The notes: a model not told the origin generated them from the letters alone. A stretch of 64,000 bases of DNA from Aedes albopictus (GCF_035046485.1 NC_085137.1:446590334-446654333), one strand, 5' to 3'. Positions 33,601-43,415 are shown, numbered from the stretch's first letter. Numbers and translations are program-made.

Positions 33601-34289
33601 ATTTCTTCATCTTCTCGGATAGCCTTAGTTCGATTGAGGCACTCCGGTCGATGAAACCTGTAAAACATTCATCTTACTTTCTTACAAAAATAAGGGAGCA
33701 GATGGGTGCACTGGTCGAAAGATCATACAAGATTACCTTTGTATGGGTCCCCTCACATTGCTCAATTTATGGCAATGAGAAGGCGGACTCTCTCGCAAAG
33801 GTGGGCGCACAGGAAGGTGAGATCTATGATAGAAGAATTTCACATGATGAATTTTTCCATTTTGTTCGCCAGAATTCTCTTCAAAGTTGGCAAAATGATT
33901 GGCGAGATGGCCAGCTGGGACGGTGGTTACATTCCATTATTCCTAATGTTTCTTTGCGAGTGTGGTGGTATGGTCTGGATGTAAGTCGCAATTTCATTCG
34001 CGTGATGTCAAGACTTATGTCCAACCATTACTCGCTAGACGCGCATTTACACAGGATTAACCTCGCGTTGAGCAAAGTTTGTACTAAGTGCGGTTCCGGT
34101 TATGATGACATCGACCACGTAGTTTGGCAATGCCCGGATAATGACGCCTCCAGAGCGCTACTTTTGGATACCCTTGAGGCCCGAGGTAGACAACCCTTTG
34201 TTCTTGTGAGAGATGTGTTGGGGACCCGCGATGTCACATACATGGGATGTATTTTCGACTTTCTTCGCTCTGCTGGTATAAAAGTTTAA
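30603..34289 (+). CDS. I-clade ORF2: endonuclease, reverse transcriptase, RNase H, CCHC
   Basis: 1228 residues from the ATG at 30603. The frame is open to 30582 but without an earlier ATG. The AP-type endonuclease at ~10-230 shows QWNCHS, CETWL, GDMNAHG (~141) and SDHLPI (~214). The RT at ~440-720 shows SYRPIAML (~499), FLDIKGAFDS (~568), GLPQGSCLSPLLYNFY and catalytic LADD (~658). The RNase H at ~940-1070 has FTDGS, AELAAINFA, FSDS and WVPSHC..GNEKADSLAK, so its D-E-D-H/D residues are present. The C-terminal CTKCGSGYDDIDHVVWQC (~1160) is the CX2CX8HX4C finger of this clade. ATGGATAA makes the ORF2 start overlap the ORF1 stop by 8 nt, suggesting termination-reinitiation. No damage is visible; the enzyme may be functional. 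Confidence 0.94.
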   Translation: MDNSSSEVQDMITVLQWNCHSLKPKLDLFKFLIHNSDCDIFALCETWLSSEDELNFHDFNIIRQDRDDHYGGVLLGIKKTYSFYRIPIATHPGVEIVACQINVKGKELCVASVYIPPRISINRRHLWNAVSALSHPVLILGDMNAHGTGWGEPYDDNRAAIFYDLCDDFNLNILNTGEVTRIASDGKESRLDLSLGSSSLSFDCLWKVIEDPHGSDHLPIITTIKHNSERSDHPIQVPFDLTRNIDWQKYAEAVSFGIESFNPLPPLDEYRFLSELIYKSALESQKRRVPSATFKRRPATLGWDDDCTQLYLKKSDAFKTFRRHGTSDLYQEYAKLERQLRNLLKAKKRSYWRHFIEGLSRETSMTTLWRVARNMRNRSSFNESDEYSNRWIFSFAKKVCPDSVPAQPISWETSPRDGSLDRPFTMLELSMALLSSNNSAPGRDMIKFNLLKNLPDVAKRRLLDLFNSFMENNIVPHDWRQVKVIAIQKPGKPASDHNSYRPIAMLSCLRKLLEKMILSRLDHWVESNNLLSNTQFGFRKGKGTNDCLALLSTDIQLAFAEKEQLASVFLDIKGAFDSVSIGILSEKLHNSGLPGILNNFLYNLLSEKHMSFNLGQLTTSRISYMGLPQGSCLSPLLYNFYVKDIDSCLEGQCTLRQLADDAVVSLKGPHAEMLQRALQNSLNNLSIWARDLGIEFAPQKTQLVVFSRKRNPAQLKLNLLGIEIDQSLTSKYLGVWFDSKGTWGTQIKYLVQKCQQRINFLRTITGTWWGAHPEDLIKLYKTTILSVIEYGSFCFHSAANCHLIKLERIQYRCLRIALGCMHSTHNASLEVLAGVKPLQNRFWELSLRLLIKCGVSNTLVIENFEEMLSLNTQSKFMRIYLFYMSSDISLPSYNPPRVHFTNDSSSVKYDLSMKQAIHGIPDQLRCISIPRIFNEKYQNVNSCKRFFTDGSRINGSTGFGVFNENFTAFRKLQEPCSVYVAELAAINFALGMISNMPVDHFFIFSDSLSSIEALRSMKPVKHSSYFLTKIREQMGALVERSYKITFVWVPSHCSIYGNEKADSLAKVGAQEGEIYDRRISHDEFFHFVRQNSLQSWQNDWRDGQLGRWLHSIIPNVSLRVWWYGLDVSRNFIRVMSRLMSNHYSLDAHLHRINLALSKVCTKCGSGYDDIDHVVWQCPDNDASRALLLDTLEARGRQPFVLVRDVLGTRDVTYMGCIFDFLRSAGIKV

Positions 34290-34675
34290 TTTGCTTGTGT
34301 TTTCTTCTCCAGTTTTTTTTTCTCTGTTTTGTCCTCTTTGTGTTACCAAGCTGCTCCTGGCCATCCGGAAAACCAAGTCCCACAACAAGTTGGTACCAAC
34401 ACCACAAGGCACCGAATACGCTAGCAAGATGCGATTCACCCCCGGATGAGCAGCAGTGAAACCTTTGGCCCAATCCTTACCCTATCCATCCCTCAAAATG
34501 TGACCTTCTAACCTCGAGCTGCCACGAGTACCCTGGCTTCCACCCATTACTAACAGATATCATTAAAAAGTTATTACTCTGTATAATGTATACTATTAAG
34601 TACAAAGAAAGATCCTCGGCTCCGTAAAGCGTTATACGCGATTGAGCCCCAAATAAACGAACTAGATAAAAAAAA
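34290..34675 (+). terminator. 3' UTR with AATAAA and A tail
   Basis: A ~360-nt 3' UTR is followed by AATAAA (34652-34657) and a run of nine A (34668-34676), then the right TSD. It is the region the RT would recognise to prime at the target. Confidence 0.75.
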
Positions 34676-34688
34676 AGTATGGGAAAAC

Positions 34689-35214
34689 GTACTTTTTTAC
34701 ATTTTACTCATAAGTTGAATTCTTTTGTTCAATACCATGTAACTAATGACGTTAAAGTATAGCCTAGGATATGCCGAGAAACTTTGCCCAAGACCGCAAA
34801 GTGATCCGACGCTTGTGAAAAAAGTTATTCGCCTGGTAACTTAGGCCAAAAATTGTGATTTTATTATTGATGTTATTCCTTTACATGTTAAATGTTAAGC
34901 ACCACCGGGCAATCTGTACGTTATAACTTTTTTCACAAGTGTCGGATCACTTTGCGGTCTTCGGCAAAGTTTTTCGGCATATCCTAGGCTATACTTTACC
35001 GTCTTTGTTTAATTTGTTTTAGAAGAAAAATTTCAATTTATGAGAAAAATGCAAAAAATCACGTTTTCCCATACAAAATTCCATACAAATTTCAATCGCA
35101 ATGCGGAATACGGGGAAGCAACCAATCGCTCCCAAATTTTGCACAGTTACTTTGTACGCTAAAATGAATCGAAAAAGCTTTGTTCCAAAAAATCGACTTT
35201 GTTGACCCAGTCTA
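34689..35214. mobile_element. hAT-like foldback MITE, right part (continues after the I-clade element)
   Basis: It resumes where the left arm stopped at 28433. The inner arms pair: AAAGTATAGCCTAGGATATGCCG near 34755 with its complement near 34980, and CCGCAAAGTGATCCGAC with GTCGGATCACTTTGCGG. The outer arm 35060-35214 complements 28258-28433 and ends GTTGACCCAGTCTA. Without the insertion, the MITE would be ~700 bp with arms over 300 bp. Related decayed copies appear at 6600-6690 and 42740-42930. Confidence 0.9.
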
Positions 35215-35222
35215 GTAAGCAT

Positions 35223-35605
35223 ATTGCGATATGATATGTGATAACAATGAAAGAGGTGCTGTTGGAGTGCCAAAAAGCTACAAGAAAGTGAAGAGTCATC
35301 ATTATGGTTACAAAACAAGTTAATAAGTCATCATTTTTGTTTTATTGACCTGATAATTAACAATGCGTGGTGCAGGCAAGAGAGGAGTAGTGGTAACTGT
35401 GCGGGAAATCATGCTACTTCATTTTGAACTCCAGATAGCATGCCGAACACGTACAGCGCACGGAAACCAAGTGCATCCCAACAAGCACTGAGGTGAGTTA
35501 GGATGTCATGGCAATTAATCAGTGTGTTTCATAACTAGTGTTTGGTGTTAAGTGTGGAGCGCGGCTCCATAGTCGTTATTAGTTCGATGCTTAGGTGACA
35601 AGATC
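35223..35605. other. Non-repetitive spacer
   Basis: It follows the right 8-bp TSD. It starts ATATTGCGATATG, which would be the original flank of RTE copy B. No gene is seen. Confidence 0.35.
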
Positions 35606-35609
35606 TTTT

Positions 35610-35845
35610 TATTTCAAATATTTTTAAGCCGCATAAGATGCTATATGACGTCGCAATAGTGCATACCGTGCCTCGCATAAGGTATCGCTTCAAGTCATAT
35701 AGCGTCATTATTTTTCCGCCAATGCACGTATAGCACCTCAACTTTTGTACGCATAAGGCACTTTTACTGCATATTATGCGATGTCACATTACCGCATAAA
35801 AGTACGTATAACATGAACATAAACTTCATTATACGTGCAAATTGG
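35610..35845. repeat. GCATAA-rich palindromic repeat
   Basis: Multiple GCATAAG/CTTATGC and CATATAGCGTCAT / ATATGACGTCGC-type segments occur in both orientations. The structure looks like an unclassified MITE. It directly precedes the second half of the L1-like pseudogene. Confidence 0.55.
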
Positions 35846-35849
35846 TTGT

Positions 35850-37444
35850 TTGGGTTGAAGCAATGGATGAAATAACAACTCAAGAAATTTACTTTACCAT
35901 CAAATCTAGTGCGTCTCGCAAATCCCCTGGAAGTGATGGCCTTCCGAAGGAGTTTCAAATAAAAACATTTGAAATTATTCACCGTCACTCAACCTCATTA
36001 TAAATGGAGCACTTCAAGGCAATATACAAAAGAAATTTGTTGATGGGGTCATTGTCTTGTGTAGGAAGAAAGGCAACGATTAAACTATCAAAGGTTTCAA
36101 ACCAATTTCCTTGCATAATTTTGATTACAATACTTACACGTATACTCAAGCAAAAAATAGAAAAGATTATGATATCTAACACCATTCTTAATTCGAGCAA
36201 AAAGAGTTCAAATTCTAAAAGGAACATTTTTGAGGCCGATTGTGTTATAAAAGATCGAATTGCAGAGATAAAATGTAAGAAAAAGACAGGAAGACTAATT
36301 TCTTTTGATCTTGACCATACTTTTGACCGTGTGAATGTGTTTTCACCCAGGTTTTGTGTCTATCGTTGAGAAAATTATGTCCATGTCCAATTCTCGAATA
36401 CTGATAAACGGTAATCTCAGTCCTGAAATTTCTATCCAAATATCTGTCCGACAAGGTGATCCCTTAAGTATGCACCTGTTTGTCCTTTACCTCCATCCCT
36501 TCCTTGAAAAGCTCATTTCCATCTGTAATAATGTACAAGAACTCGTTGTGGCTTATGCTGACGCCATTTCCATAATTGTGGTGAATGATGCGAAGTTGGA
36601 TCCCATTAAGAAGGCGTTTGTGGAATTTGGACTATGCTCTGGAACTGTGCTGAATTTGACTAAAACATCATCAATAATCATCGGAGTGCAACGGAGAACA
36701 CAAGCGGTGGAATGGTTCACAAATGAAGAAAGCGTAAACATTTTCGGAGTCGTCTACTTCAACTCCTTGAAGCGCACAATTGATTTCAACTGGGCCGATG
36801 TTATTAGGAAAACGTCCCAGCTAATGTGGCTTTTCCAACAACGGAGTCTAAATATCCATCAAAAAGTGATACTAGTGAACACGTATATTACTTCTCGACT
36901 GTGGTTCATAGCTTCTGTGCTCAGCATCCCGAACTCTTCAGTTGCAGAAATAACCTCACAAATTGGAAACTTCATCTCGGCACGTTATCCTTGCTGGATA
37001 CCCATTGAACAACTGACTCTACTCGTTTCTAAAGGGGGCCCAAATCTTCACCTGCCGTCACAGAAATGCAAGGCACTGTTGCTCAACCGTTTTCTACGAT
37101 GTCTGGAGTACACCCCGATCGCTTCATCCTTCTTGGATCAATTTCAAAATCCTCCAAATGTCAGTGGAATCCCAGCTTTATATCCTTGCTTGAAGCTGAT
37201 TGCAAGAGAACTACCGTACCTGCCAGAAAGCATAATCAGGAAGCCATCGTCTCCAGCGGTACTGGATACATTTCGCAACACAATGCAAACTCCAAAAGTT
37301 GTTGCGGAAAACCTTAATGTGCAGTGGTTCAGGATTTGGCGAAACGTTCGAAGCAGGGCATTGATATCAGCCGAGAAATCCTCCTACTACACACTAAAAC
37401 CACTCAGCACTATAATGTGTAAGCATTATTCTTGGTGGAATTAA
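35850..37444 (+). pseudogene. L1-like non-LTR retrotransposon, RT half
   Basis: Reading across three frames gives TTQEIYFTIKSSASRKSPGSDGLPKEF (from 35870), TRILKQKIEKIM..RNIFEADCVIKDRIAEI..GRLISFDLDHTFDRV (36004-36369), then SVRQGDPLSMHLFVLYLHPFLEKL and YADAISII (36335-37444). This is an RT domain in the right order but with stops and frameshifts. The catalytic YADD has become YADA, so it is dead. It continues the fragment at 25790-26340 on the same strand. An A-rich stretch (37443-37451) marks the likely 3' end. Confidence 0.8.
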
Positions 37445-37451
37445 AAAAAAA

Positions 37452-37983
37452 CAGTACCCGATTTTCTTTTAACTTATCAAATAGTAATTTGAATATGGAC
37501 CGAACTTATCAATAAAAATCCATCCTTGTCTGCATGCACTGCAGTGATGATGTGCTCCTAATCGAACGCGAACATATGCGGCTCTTATGCCAACTTTTTT
37601 AGCGTTATTTAAAACTATCACAATAAAACAATAGCATGAAACGAGCTCACCAATTTATGAATGTATCATGGGCGACAAATGCGGCAATCGGAAAGCTTAT
37701 TACACCAGCGTACACAAGAGGAAATTAATCCGAGTATCATCTTCGCACTGACGGATGGTTGACGTTAGCCCATCGCCCCGAACTGAAGTTCGCGGAAATC
37801 GAGCCATCACACCGGCGCACACAAGGGAGAAGCGATCTCACTTGCCCAAGTTTCTTATTCGCACTCTAGAAGAGCCAGCAAGCATCCCGCCTGCATGAAT
37901 TCCGCAAAATACATTTCTTTCTCTCAGCAAACGACGACAGACGCTACTAAATAGAACAACAAGTCAATGTTTACTTTTAGCAC
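37452..37983. other. Unclassified segment
   Basis: No gene is recognised. Two related CACCAGCGTACACAAGAG / CACCGGCGCACACAAGGG blocks (37706 and 37811) suggest an internal duplication of about 105 bp. Confidence 0.4.
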
Positions 37984-38027
37984 CAAATAACCGATTCCCG
38001 GCATGAAAACTCCGACCGGCGAGAGGT
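37984..38027 (+). repeat. 44-bp direct repeat, left copy
   Basis: It is identical to 39734-39777 (CAAATAACCGATTCCCGGCA... GGCGAGAGGT). It flanks the foldback at 38028-39733. In the left copy its last part also forms a hairpin with the next bases (TGAAAACTCCGACC / GGTCGGAGTTTTCA). Confidence 0.92.
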
Positions 38028-38138
38028 CGGAGTTTTCAAATGTTTTGTTTTCCCCTGACACTACTTACTTTGAAAAATCATAACTCAAGAACAAAATATC
38101 GTAGAAACAAAGTTTTTAATGAAAATGAAAGCAAATTT

Positions 38139-39047
38139 CCCCTGTAAATAAACTTTTCGTAGTCCTTTCGTGTGGTGTGAGAGAGACTCAACTGAAATAT
38201 AGTTTTATTAATACGAATTCTGTTTAACATCTGATAATTACCTACAAATTAGTTTAACAACTCAGTTGAGATTTCGCCTACGAATCCCGCAGAACCGTGT
38301 GAGGTTATGGAACTATCTGTAGAACGAACAACTTAGTAAAATGTATTTCAATTCCTGGTTCAAAACTCATCAAATACCTACGTATTACTTAATCAAATGG
38401 GCAAACGTATTCGCTTCCACCGCTTAATAGTAATTTCCAATATTAATCCAAATTAACTAGAATTTAGGGAACAGAGCATTGGAGAAACATATGCGGTGGT
38501 ATGTAATCAGTCACAAAGGTAGCAAACTTACAACTCCTGCCTAGCATTATTATCTTCAGAACCTTAGCTAACAGAATCTAGTACATCTAATCACTAAAAG
38601 CAATTATTATGACTACAATTATCATGAAGCAATATAATTTTGGGCACGAGTTCAACATATGGTTACTTTCACCGAATGACAATCAATTTCCTCCTCTCAT
38701 CTTGACTGCTACCAAAACGTCATCGCAATAGAGAGGTGTCAATGCAGAGTGCGGTGGCGACGTACCGTCGCGGTCCCAATAACCGTCACATCCCCAGTTA
38801 GTCTAGTGGTTATGGCTATGAATCGTCAATCCGGAGACGGCGGGTTCGATTCCTGTTCCGGTCGGAAAAAAATGTCGACTCCCTGGGCATAGTGTATCAT
38901 TGTACTTGCCTCACAATATTCAAATTCATGCAATGGCAGGCAAAGAAAGCCCCTCAATTAATAACTGTGGAAGTGCTCAATGAACACTAAGTTGAAGAGG
39001 CAGGTCAAGTTCCAATGCGAACGTCGAGCCAAACAGAAGAAGAAGAA
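38139..39047 (+). mobile_element. 909-bp retrotransposed unit ending in a SINE
   Basis: GAAAGCAAATTT is duplicated at 38127-38138 and 39048-39059, exactly at the place where the related foldback at 44050 is uninterrupted (AAAGCAAATTTTCTCAGGAA). The unit therefore is one insertion. Its 3' 257 bp are a tRNA-derived SINE with a (GAA)n tail. Its 5' ~650 bp (38139-38790) are not SINE and not seen elsewhere in the window. This could be a transcript starting upstream of the SINE, or two events. Confidence 0.7.
38791..39047 (+). mobile_element. tRNA-derived SINE with Glu-like head and Feilai-like tail
   Basis: The head CCCCAGTTAGTCTAGTGGTT (box A) and GGGTTCGATTCC (box B, ~38848) resemble tRNA-Glu/Asp more than the Feilai head at 45640. 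The tail shares AATAACTGTGGAAGTGCTCA.TGAACACTAAG and a GAAGAAGAA end with Feilai. It is not a tRNA gene: the acceptor stem does not close and the sequence runs on into the SINE body. Confidence 0.85.
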
Positions 39048-39733
39048 GAAAGCAAATTTTCTCAGTAATCCAGAAAACAGATGAACTGGAAAAAGTTTTC
39101 CACAAAATTTTTCACCGTTGAGAAAACTCATAAAGGAAAGCCGTAAAATCTATGCCCGAACTCGCGGAAAATTTTCAAAAAATATTTTTGAGAAGGTAAT
39201 TTTATAAGCTTTGATCGCTGAAATTTTTGGAATGCACTTTTTTCTTTCCTGAAAATGGCCAATTTTGTAAAAAATAACCATGTACGCATATATTATATAG
39301 TCATTTTCACAAAATTGGCCATAACTCAGGATTGAAAAAAAAGTGCATTCCAAAAATTTCAGCGATCAAAGCTTATTAAGTTACCTTCTTATTTTTTTTT
39401 ATTTTCCACGAGTTCGGGCATAGTTTTTCCGATTTTCCTTTATGAATTTTCTCAACGGTGGAATTTTTTTTCCAGTTCATATTTTTTTTGGATTTGTGGG
39501 AAATTTTGCTTTCATTTTCATTAAAAAACTTTGTTTCTACGATGCTTCATTTTTGAGTTATGATTTTTCAAAGAAAAGGTTTATATGGCACATTTGGACG
39601 TTATTCAACAAATTTGGTCATAACTCAAAAACAAAAAAAAATGCATTTCAAACATTTCAGCGAATTTAGCTTATGAAATTACCTTCCCAAAAATATTTTT
39701 TTGAAAATTTTCCACGAGTTCAGGCATAGTTTA

Positions 39734-39777
39734 CAAATAACCGATTCCCGGCATGAAAACTCCGACCGGCGAGAGGT
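39734..39777 (+). repeat. 44-bp direct repeat, right copy
   Basis: Identical to 37984-38027. The sequence beyond (AGAGTTAGCTGTCAC) differs from that after the left copy. Confidence 0.92.
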
Positions 39778-40741
39778 AGAGTTAGCTGTCACACTGTAAA
39801 AATAAGGTTTCTAAGGGTGGTCCGATTTCGAACAGTGACCTTTATTGCTAATAGAGCACAAAATGAATCGAGAAGACCACACTCGCAGTAACTGTCGCAA
39901 AAACCATTCTCCTGCCGATGATGGAAGTACGATTAATTTTGCACCCGAAGCGTCTCTGATGATGTTTTATGGTATTGCAAAAATTTTAATTAACTAGCAT
40001 AAAATATACCGGGGGAGAGAGATCTACGACCAGATGGACCACACGCAAACTTTCATTCTCCAGTGCACCTGGTTGCAGCGTTGAAGCTATCTTCCCGTAA
40101 GCCGCCGTCCAAAGAAATGGAAAATCCCTCTTTGTGGATTGGATTTCAGACGCGAGCCTATGCATATCGGAGATGGAAATAGCGAGCGATCAATCCGCAT
40201 CAGTGACAATTTGACTTCGAAATGTCATTTATCATTTATTCAATTAGCATCAATCGGCCCGGAGTGAAGTGATTATAATAAATGACGTGCCTGAACTTGA
40301 CTGACCGGCGGCTGCTGGAGCTACCTGATCCGGCCGCCACAATCAAGTTCTGGGTTGAATTTCTCATAATTCAGCAATGCAGGCCACCGTATGCATTCAT
40401 TTATCTTCGTCACCCCTTTGTTGAATTCCTGCATTCGATGCGCGGTTTAATGTCCCTGTTTGGGCGCCAATGATAAGCAATGAATATAATTATGAATTCA
40501 ATATCGTCGTCCCTTCGTTCTCGATGAATATCTGCGATTAATTGGACACGTATCAATGTCGTTATAAATGATTGTCACTGTCATGCTGTAAAATTAGGTA
40601 AGTGAACACGTTTGACAGAATACGGAGGAGTGAGTGTGATAATCATCCATTCTATGCTGATGCAACTTGATAGACATGGAAATGTTCATACATTAATGGG
40701 AAAAGTAAAATCGATATATGTATCAAGCATTACTCTTTTTA
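39778..40741. other. Non-repetitive GC-balanced island, possible host or regulatory DNA
   Basis: No repeat similarity inside the window. The 63-codon frame at 40282-40473 (MTCLNLTDRRLLELPDPAAT...) has no known motif. AATTAT/ATTAAT homeodomain-type cores are frequent around 40470-40560, but this proves nothing. It is one of the best places to look for conserved host sequence. Confidence 0.4.
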
Positions 40742-41079
40742 CCTTTCTCGTACACTAAGTGTACTGGAAAGGCTAATGTTCACTCCAAAAACGACTTTTT
40801 GATAGAAAGCCTGGAGGATCAAGTCACACATACCAATCAACTCAGCTCGGCGAATTGAGGTGATGTCTGTGTGTGTATGTGTGAATGTGTACAAAAAAAC
40901 TCACATCACTTTTTGGCAGTAAACCTCAAACGGTTTTAATGACCGACGGTTCATTCGACGCGGAATCTGGTCCCATTATTTCCTGTTGAAAATGGTTCGG
41001 ATCGGTCCAGCCGTTCCGGAGTTATGGCGATTTACGTGTTCCGGACCAGTACCCTTGGAAGGGGCCATACATAAAAATG

Positions 41080-42440
41080 TAACAAACACATACATGCGAC
41101 ACATCAAACTGCGGCATTTTGGATAACCTGATGAACAGTTAGCAAGAAAACAGTCTCAGACAATATCTGAACCGGTAGTGTTCCGCAACCGGTTCCGGAT
41201 GTCCCGCCGGAAGTGACCAAATATAAAAGTAAACCAAATCCATGCATGCGATAAATCAAAGCGCGACTTTTCTGATAACCCAATGAAAGGTTGGCATAAA
41301 AAAAGACTTAGACCATATCTGAATCGGTGTATCGGAACAGGTTCCGGATGGAAGTGGTCAAATATGAAAGTGATCCTAACCCATGCATGCGACACATCAA
41401 ACTGCGGCATGTTCGATAACCTGATGAGTAGTTAGCAAAAAAAAAACAGTCCCAGACTATATCTGAACCGGTAGTGTTTCGGAACCGGTTCCGGGTGTTC
41501 CGCCGAAAGTGACCATATGTAAAAGTTGACAAAACTTTTGCATGCGGCACATCAAATCACGGCTTTTTCGACAACTTGATGACCGGTTATTGAGGAAGTA
41601 GGCTAAGACCACTTTATGGACTGTCAGTAGTGCAGAAACTAGTTCTGGGTTTCCCTCCGAAAGCGGCTAAATATAAAATTGAACCAAACCCATGGCTTTT
41701 TGGTAGCCTAATAAGCTTTATCTAGCAAATAAGCTCAGACTATTTAAGAGACTATCGGTAGTGTTCCGCAACCGGTTCCGGGCAGGAAGTAACACTAAAC
41801 CCATGCATGCGATAGCTCAAATCATGGCTTTTTAGGTAACATGATGAACGATTGCAAGAAAATAGACGCAAGCCATATCAGTGTGTTACGGAACCGATTA
41901 CGGGTATCCCGCCAGAAATGGTCAAATGTTAAAGAGAACCAATACATACGACATATCAAAGACTTATTCAGTAACAAGATAAACGGTTAATTAACAAATA
42001 ATATCAGGCCATATTTGGGAGAACCGGTAGTGTTTCAGAACTGGTGACAAGACGAGTAACGCGGCGGAAGTGGTAAAATATAGAAGGAAACTAAACCATA
42101 GCGGCGTTTTTGATAATCTGATGAACGGTCAACAAGAAAATAGTCTCAGGCCACATCTAGAACTTGTAATAATATTTCGGAATCGGTTGCGGGTGTTCCA
42201 TCGGAAGTGATTTAAAAGAAGTGAACCAAAATCATGCATGCAATACATAAAATCGCGGATTTTTTCAAAAAATTGCCTCAGATCACATTAATTTTCGGCT
42301 TTTCAGGTAACCCAATGAACAGTTGACAAAAACATAGTCTCAGACCATATTTGAGACAACCGGAATCGGTTCCAGGTGTCCCGCCGGAAATGGTCAAACG
42401 TAAAATTTAACAAAACCCATGCAAGCTGCACATCAAATAG
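41080..42440 (-). repeat. Tandem array of ~152-bp monomers, diverged
   Basis: About eight to nine units read on the minus strand, each with CATGCATGGGTTTG and a GGAACCGGTTCCGG-like core. The left side (41080-41570) is well conserved. Units beyond 41600 are increasingly diverged or truncated, so the array decays toward the left domain of the element. Confidence 0.8.
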
Positions 42441-42534
42441 CGGAATCATAAAAGTGAACAAAATAAACGTCAAAGCGATAAATCAAATTGCAGTTTTTTG
42501 ATAGCATGTAAACGTTGGGTAAGATTATAAGTGA

Positions 42535-42660
42535 AGGAATGGTCAAAGTCTTCATATATGCAAGGGAACAAAATCGTGACCAAAGCGATCTCTTCAATTC
42601 ACACCATTTCAGATTCCTGCGGTGTAAATGTATAGTAGGATGGATCAACGTATTATGGAA
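42535..42660 (-). repeat. Dispersed repeat, inverted partner of 54565-54690
   Basis: The complement reads ACGTTGATCCATCCTACT..GCAGGAATCTGAAATGGTGTGA..GGTCACGATTTTGTTC..ATATATGAAGACTTTGACCA, matching 54570-54690 with scattered differences. Its nature is unknown. Confidence 0.75.
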
Positions 42661-43415
42661 AAAATATAATTTATTCGCATCAACACCTTATACAGTTTTT
42701 CAATCTTCAATCTCCTTGTGCTTCTAAAATTACTGCTCACAAGTTGGGTGCGGCTGGTTGAGCCCTCACTCTTCTCATTGCGATTGAAATTTGAATCTAA
42801 AATTTACATTTTCTCATAGGAAGGTCAAATTTTACATGAATCATGTTACCAATGATAATAAAATATAGCCTCAAGTGTGTAGAAATAAACATTGGCGAAG
42901 ATCACAAAGTGATCTGTGATTGTGAATAAAGTTAACCTTCTACTTGCATTAGCTGACGCTCACCCCGCTGCAATAGTGGATGGAATGGGGTCATAATGAC
43001 CCCAATACACGGCTAGGGTTAAGGTGGTCAAGCAGTCAACTGAGAGGCCTAATATTTTTCAGCTCTGTTTTGTTGTTGAACATAAAATCATACATATTCC
43101 GATTTTATCTTCATCATCAATAAGTTTCGAAAATCGATGATGGCTTTGTTAAAATTGTTGCTTTTCTATATGAAGGAACTGAATTCAGGAACATTTTGGC
43201 TAACATTGACGAAAAGTTCATGAGTACATATTCGACGAGAAAGGCACTATCACCACTAGATGGTTTAATCTGGTTTTTTTTATTTTGTTCTGTTTCTTAA
43301 GAGATATAATCAGAAAAAACTTCACAATAATGAACCACTTCGTATTCTGAATATATACATTCAGAAATGCACATGAGTTGCACTCTCGAAAAATTTAAAA
43401 CTTTCGGAGTGCGTC

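Larger units (their letters stand above)
28434..34675 (+). mobile_element. Apparently intact I-clade non-LTR retrotransposon
   Basis: 6.24-kb unit with a perfect 13-bp TSD, AGTATGGGAAAAC, at 28421-28433 and 34676-34688 (the last A of the tail is shared). The layout is a promoter at the first bases, an ~810-nt 5' UTR, ORF1 with zinc knuckles, ORF2 (EN-RT-RNase H-CCHC), a ~390-nt 3' UTR with AATAAA, and a short A tail. No internal stop or frameshift is seen in either ORF. The RNase H domain and gene order fit the I clade (MosquI-like); the exact family cannot be settled by eye. I-type elements often end in TAA repeats, whereas this one ends in a plain A run. Confidence 0.93.
38028..39733. mobile_element. 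Foldback element, family of 43416-45203
   Basis: After removing the 909-bp insertion at 38139-39047, the two sides are complementary around ~39290. CATAACTCAAGAACAAAATATCG pairs with the 39540-39570 region. GCACTTTTTTCTTTCCTGA and CAGCGATCAAAGCTTAT also have complementary partners, as does ATGCCCGAACTCG. The same sequences make up 43680-44760. It is non-coding. Confidence 0.75.
40742..43290 (-). mobile_element. Composite tandem-repeat element, copy 3
   Basis: Inverted relative to copies 1 and 2. The right end (CCTTTCTCGTACACTAAGTG) lies at 40743. A TG microsatellite lies at ~40863-40895, the ~152-bp monomer array at 41080-42440, and the left end at 43240-43290 (complement of ACCAGATTAAACCATCTAGTGGTGATAGTG). 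The 42740-42930 part carries a decayed relative of the hAT-like foldback arm. It is non-coding. Confidence 0.8.

Noticed and set aside
26780..35235. A TSD for RTE copy B (ATTGCGTA near 26790 versus ATTGCGATA near 35224)
   Set aside because: The similarity is only 6-7 bases and not in exact register with the junctions.
38795..38870. Functional tRNA gene
   Set aside because: Boxes A and B are present but the acceptor stem does not pair, and the sequence continues into a SINE body with a (GAA)n tail.
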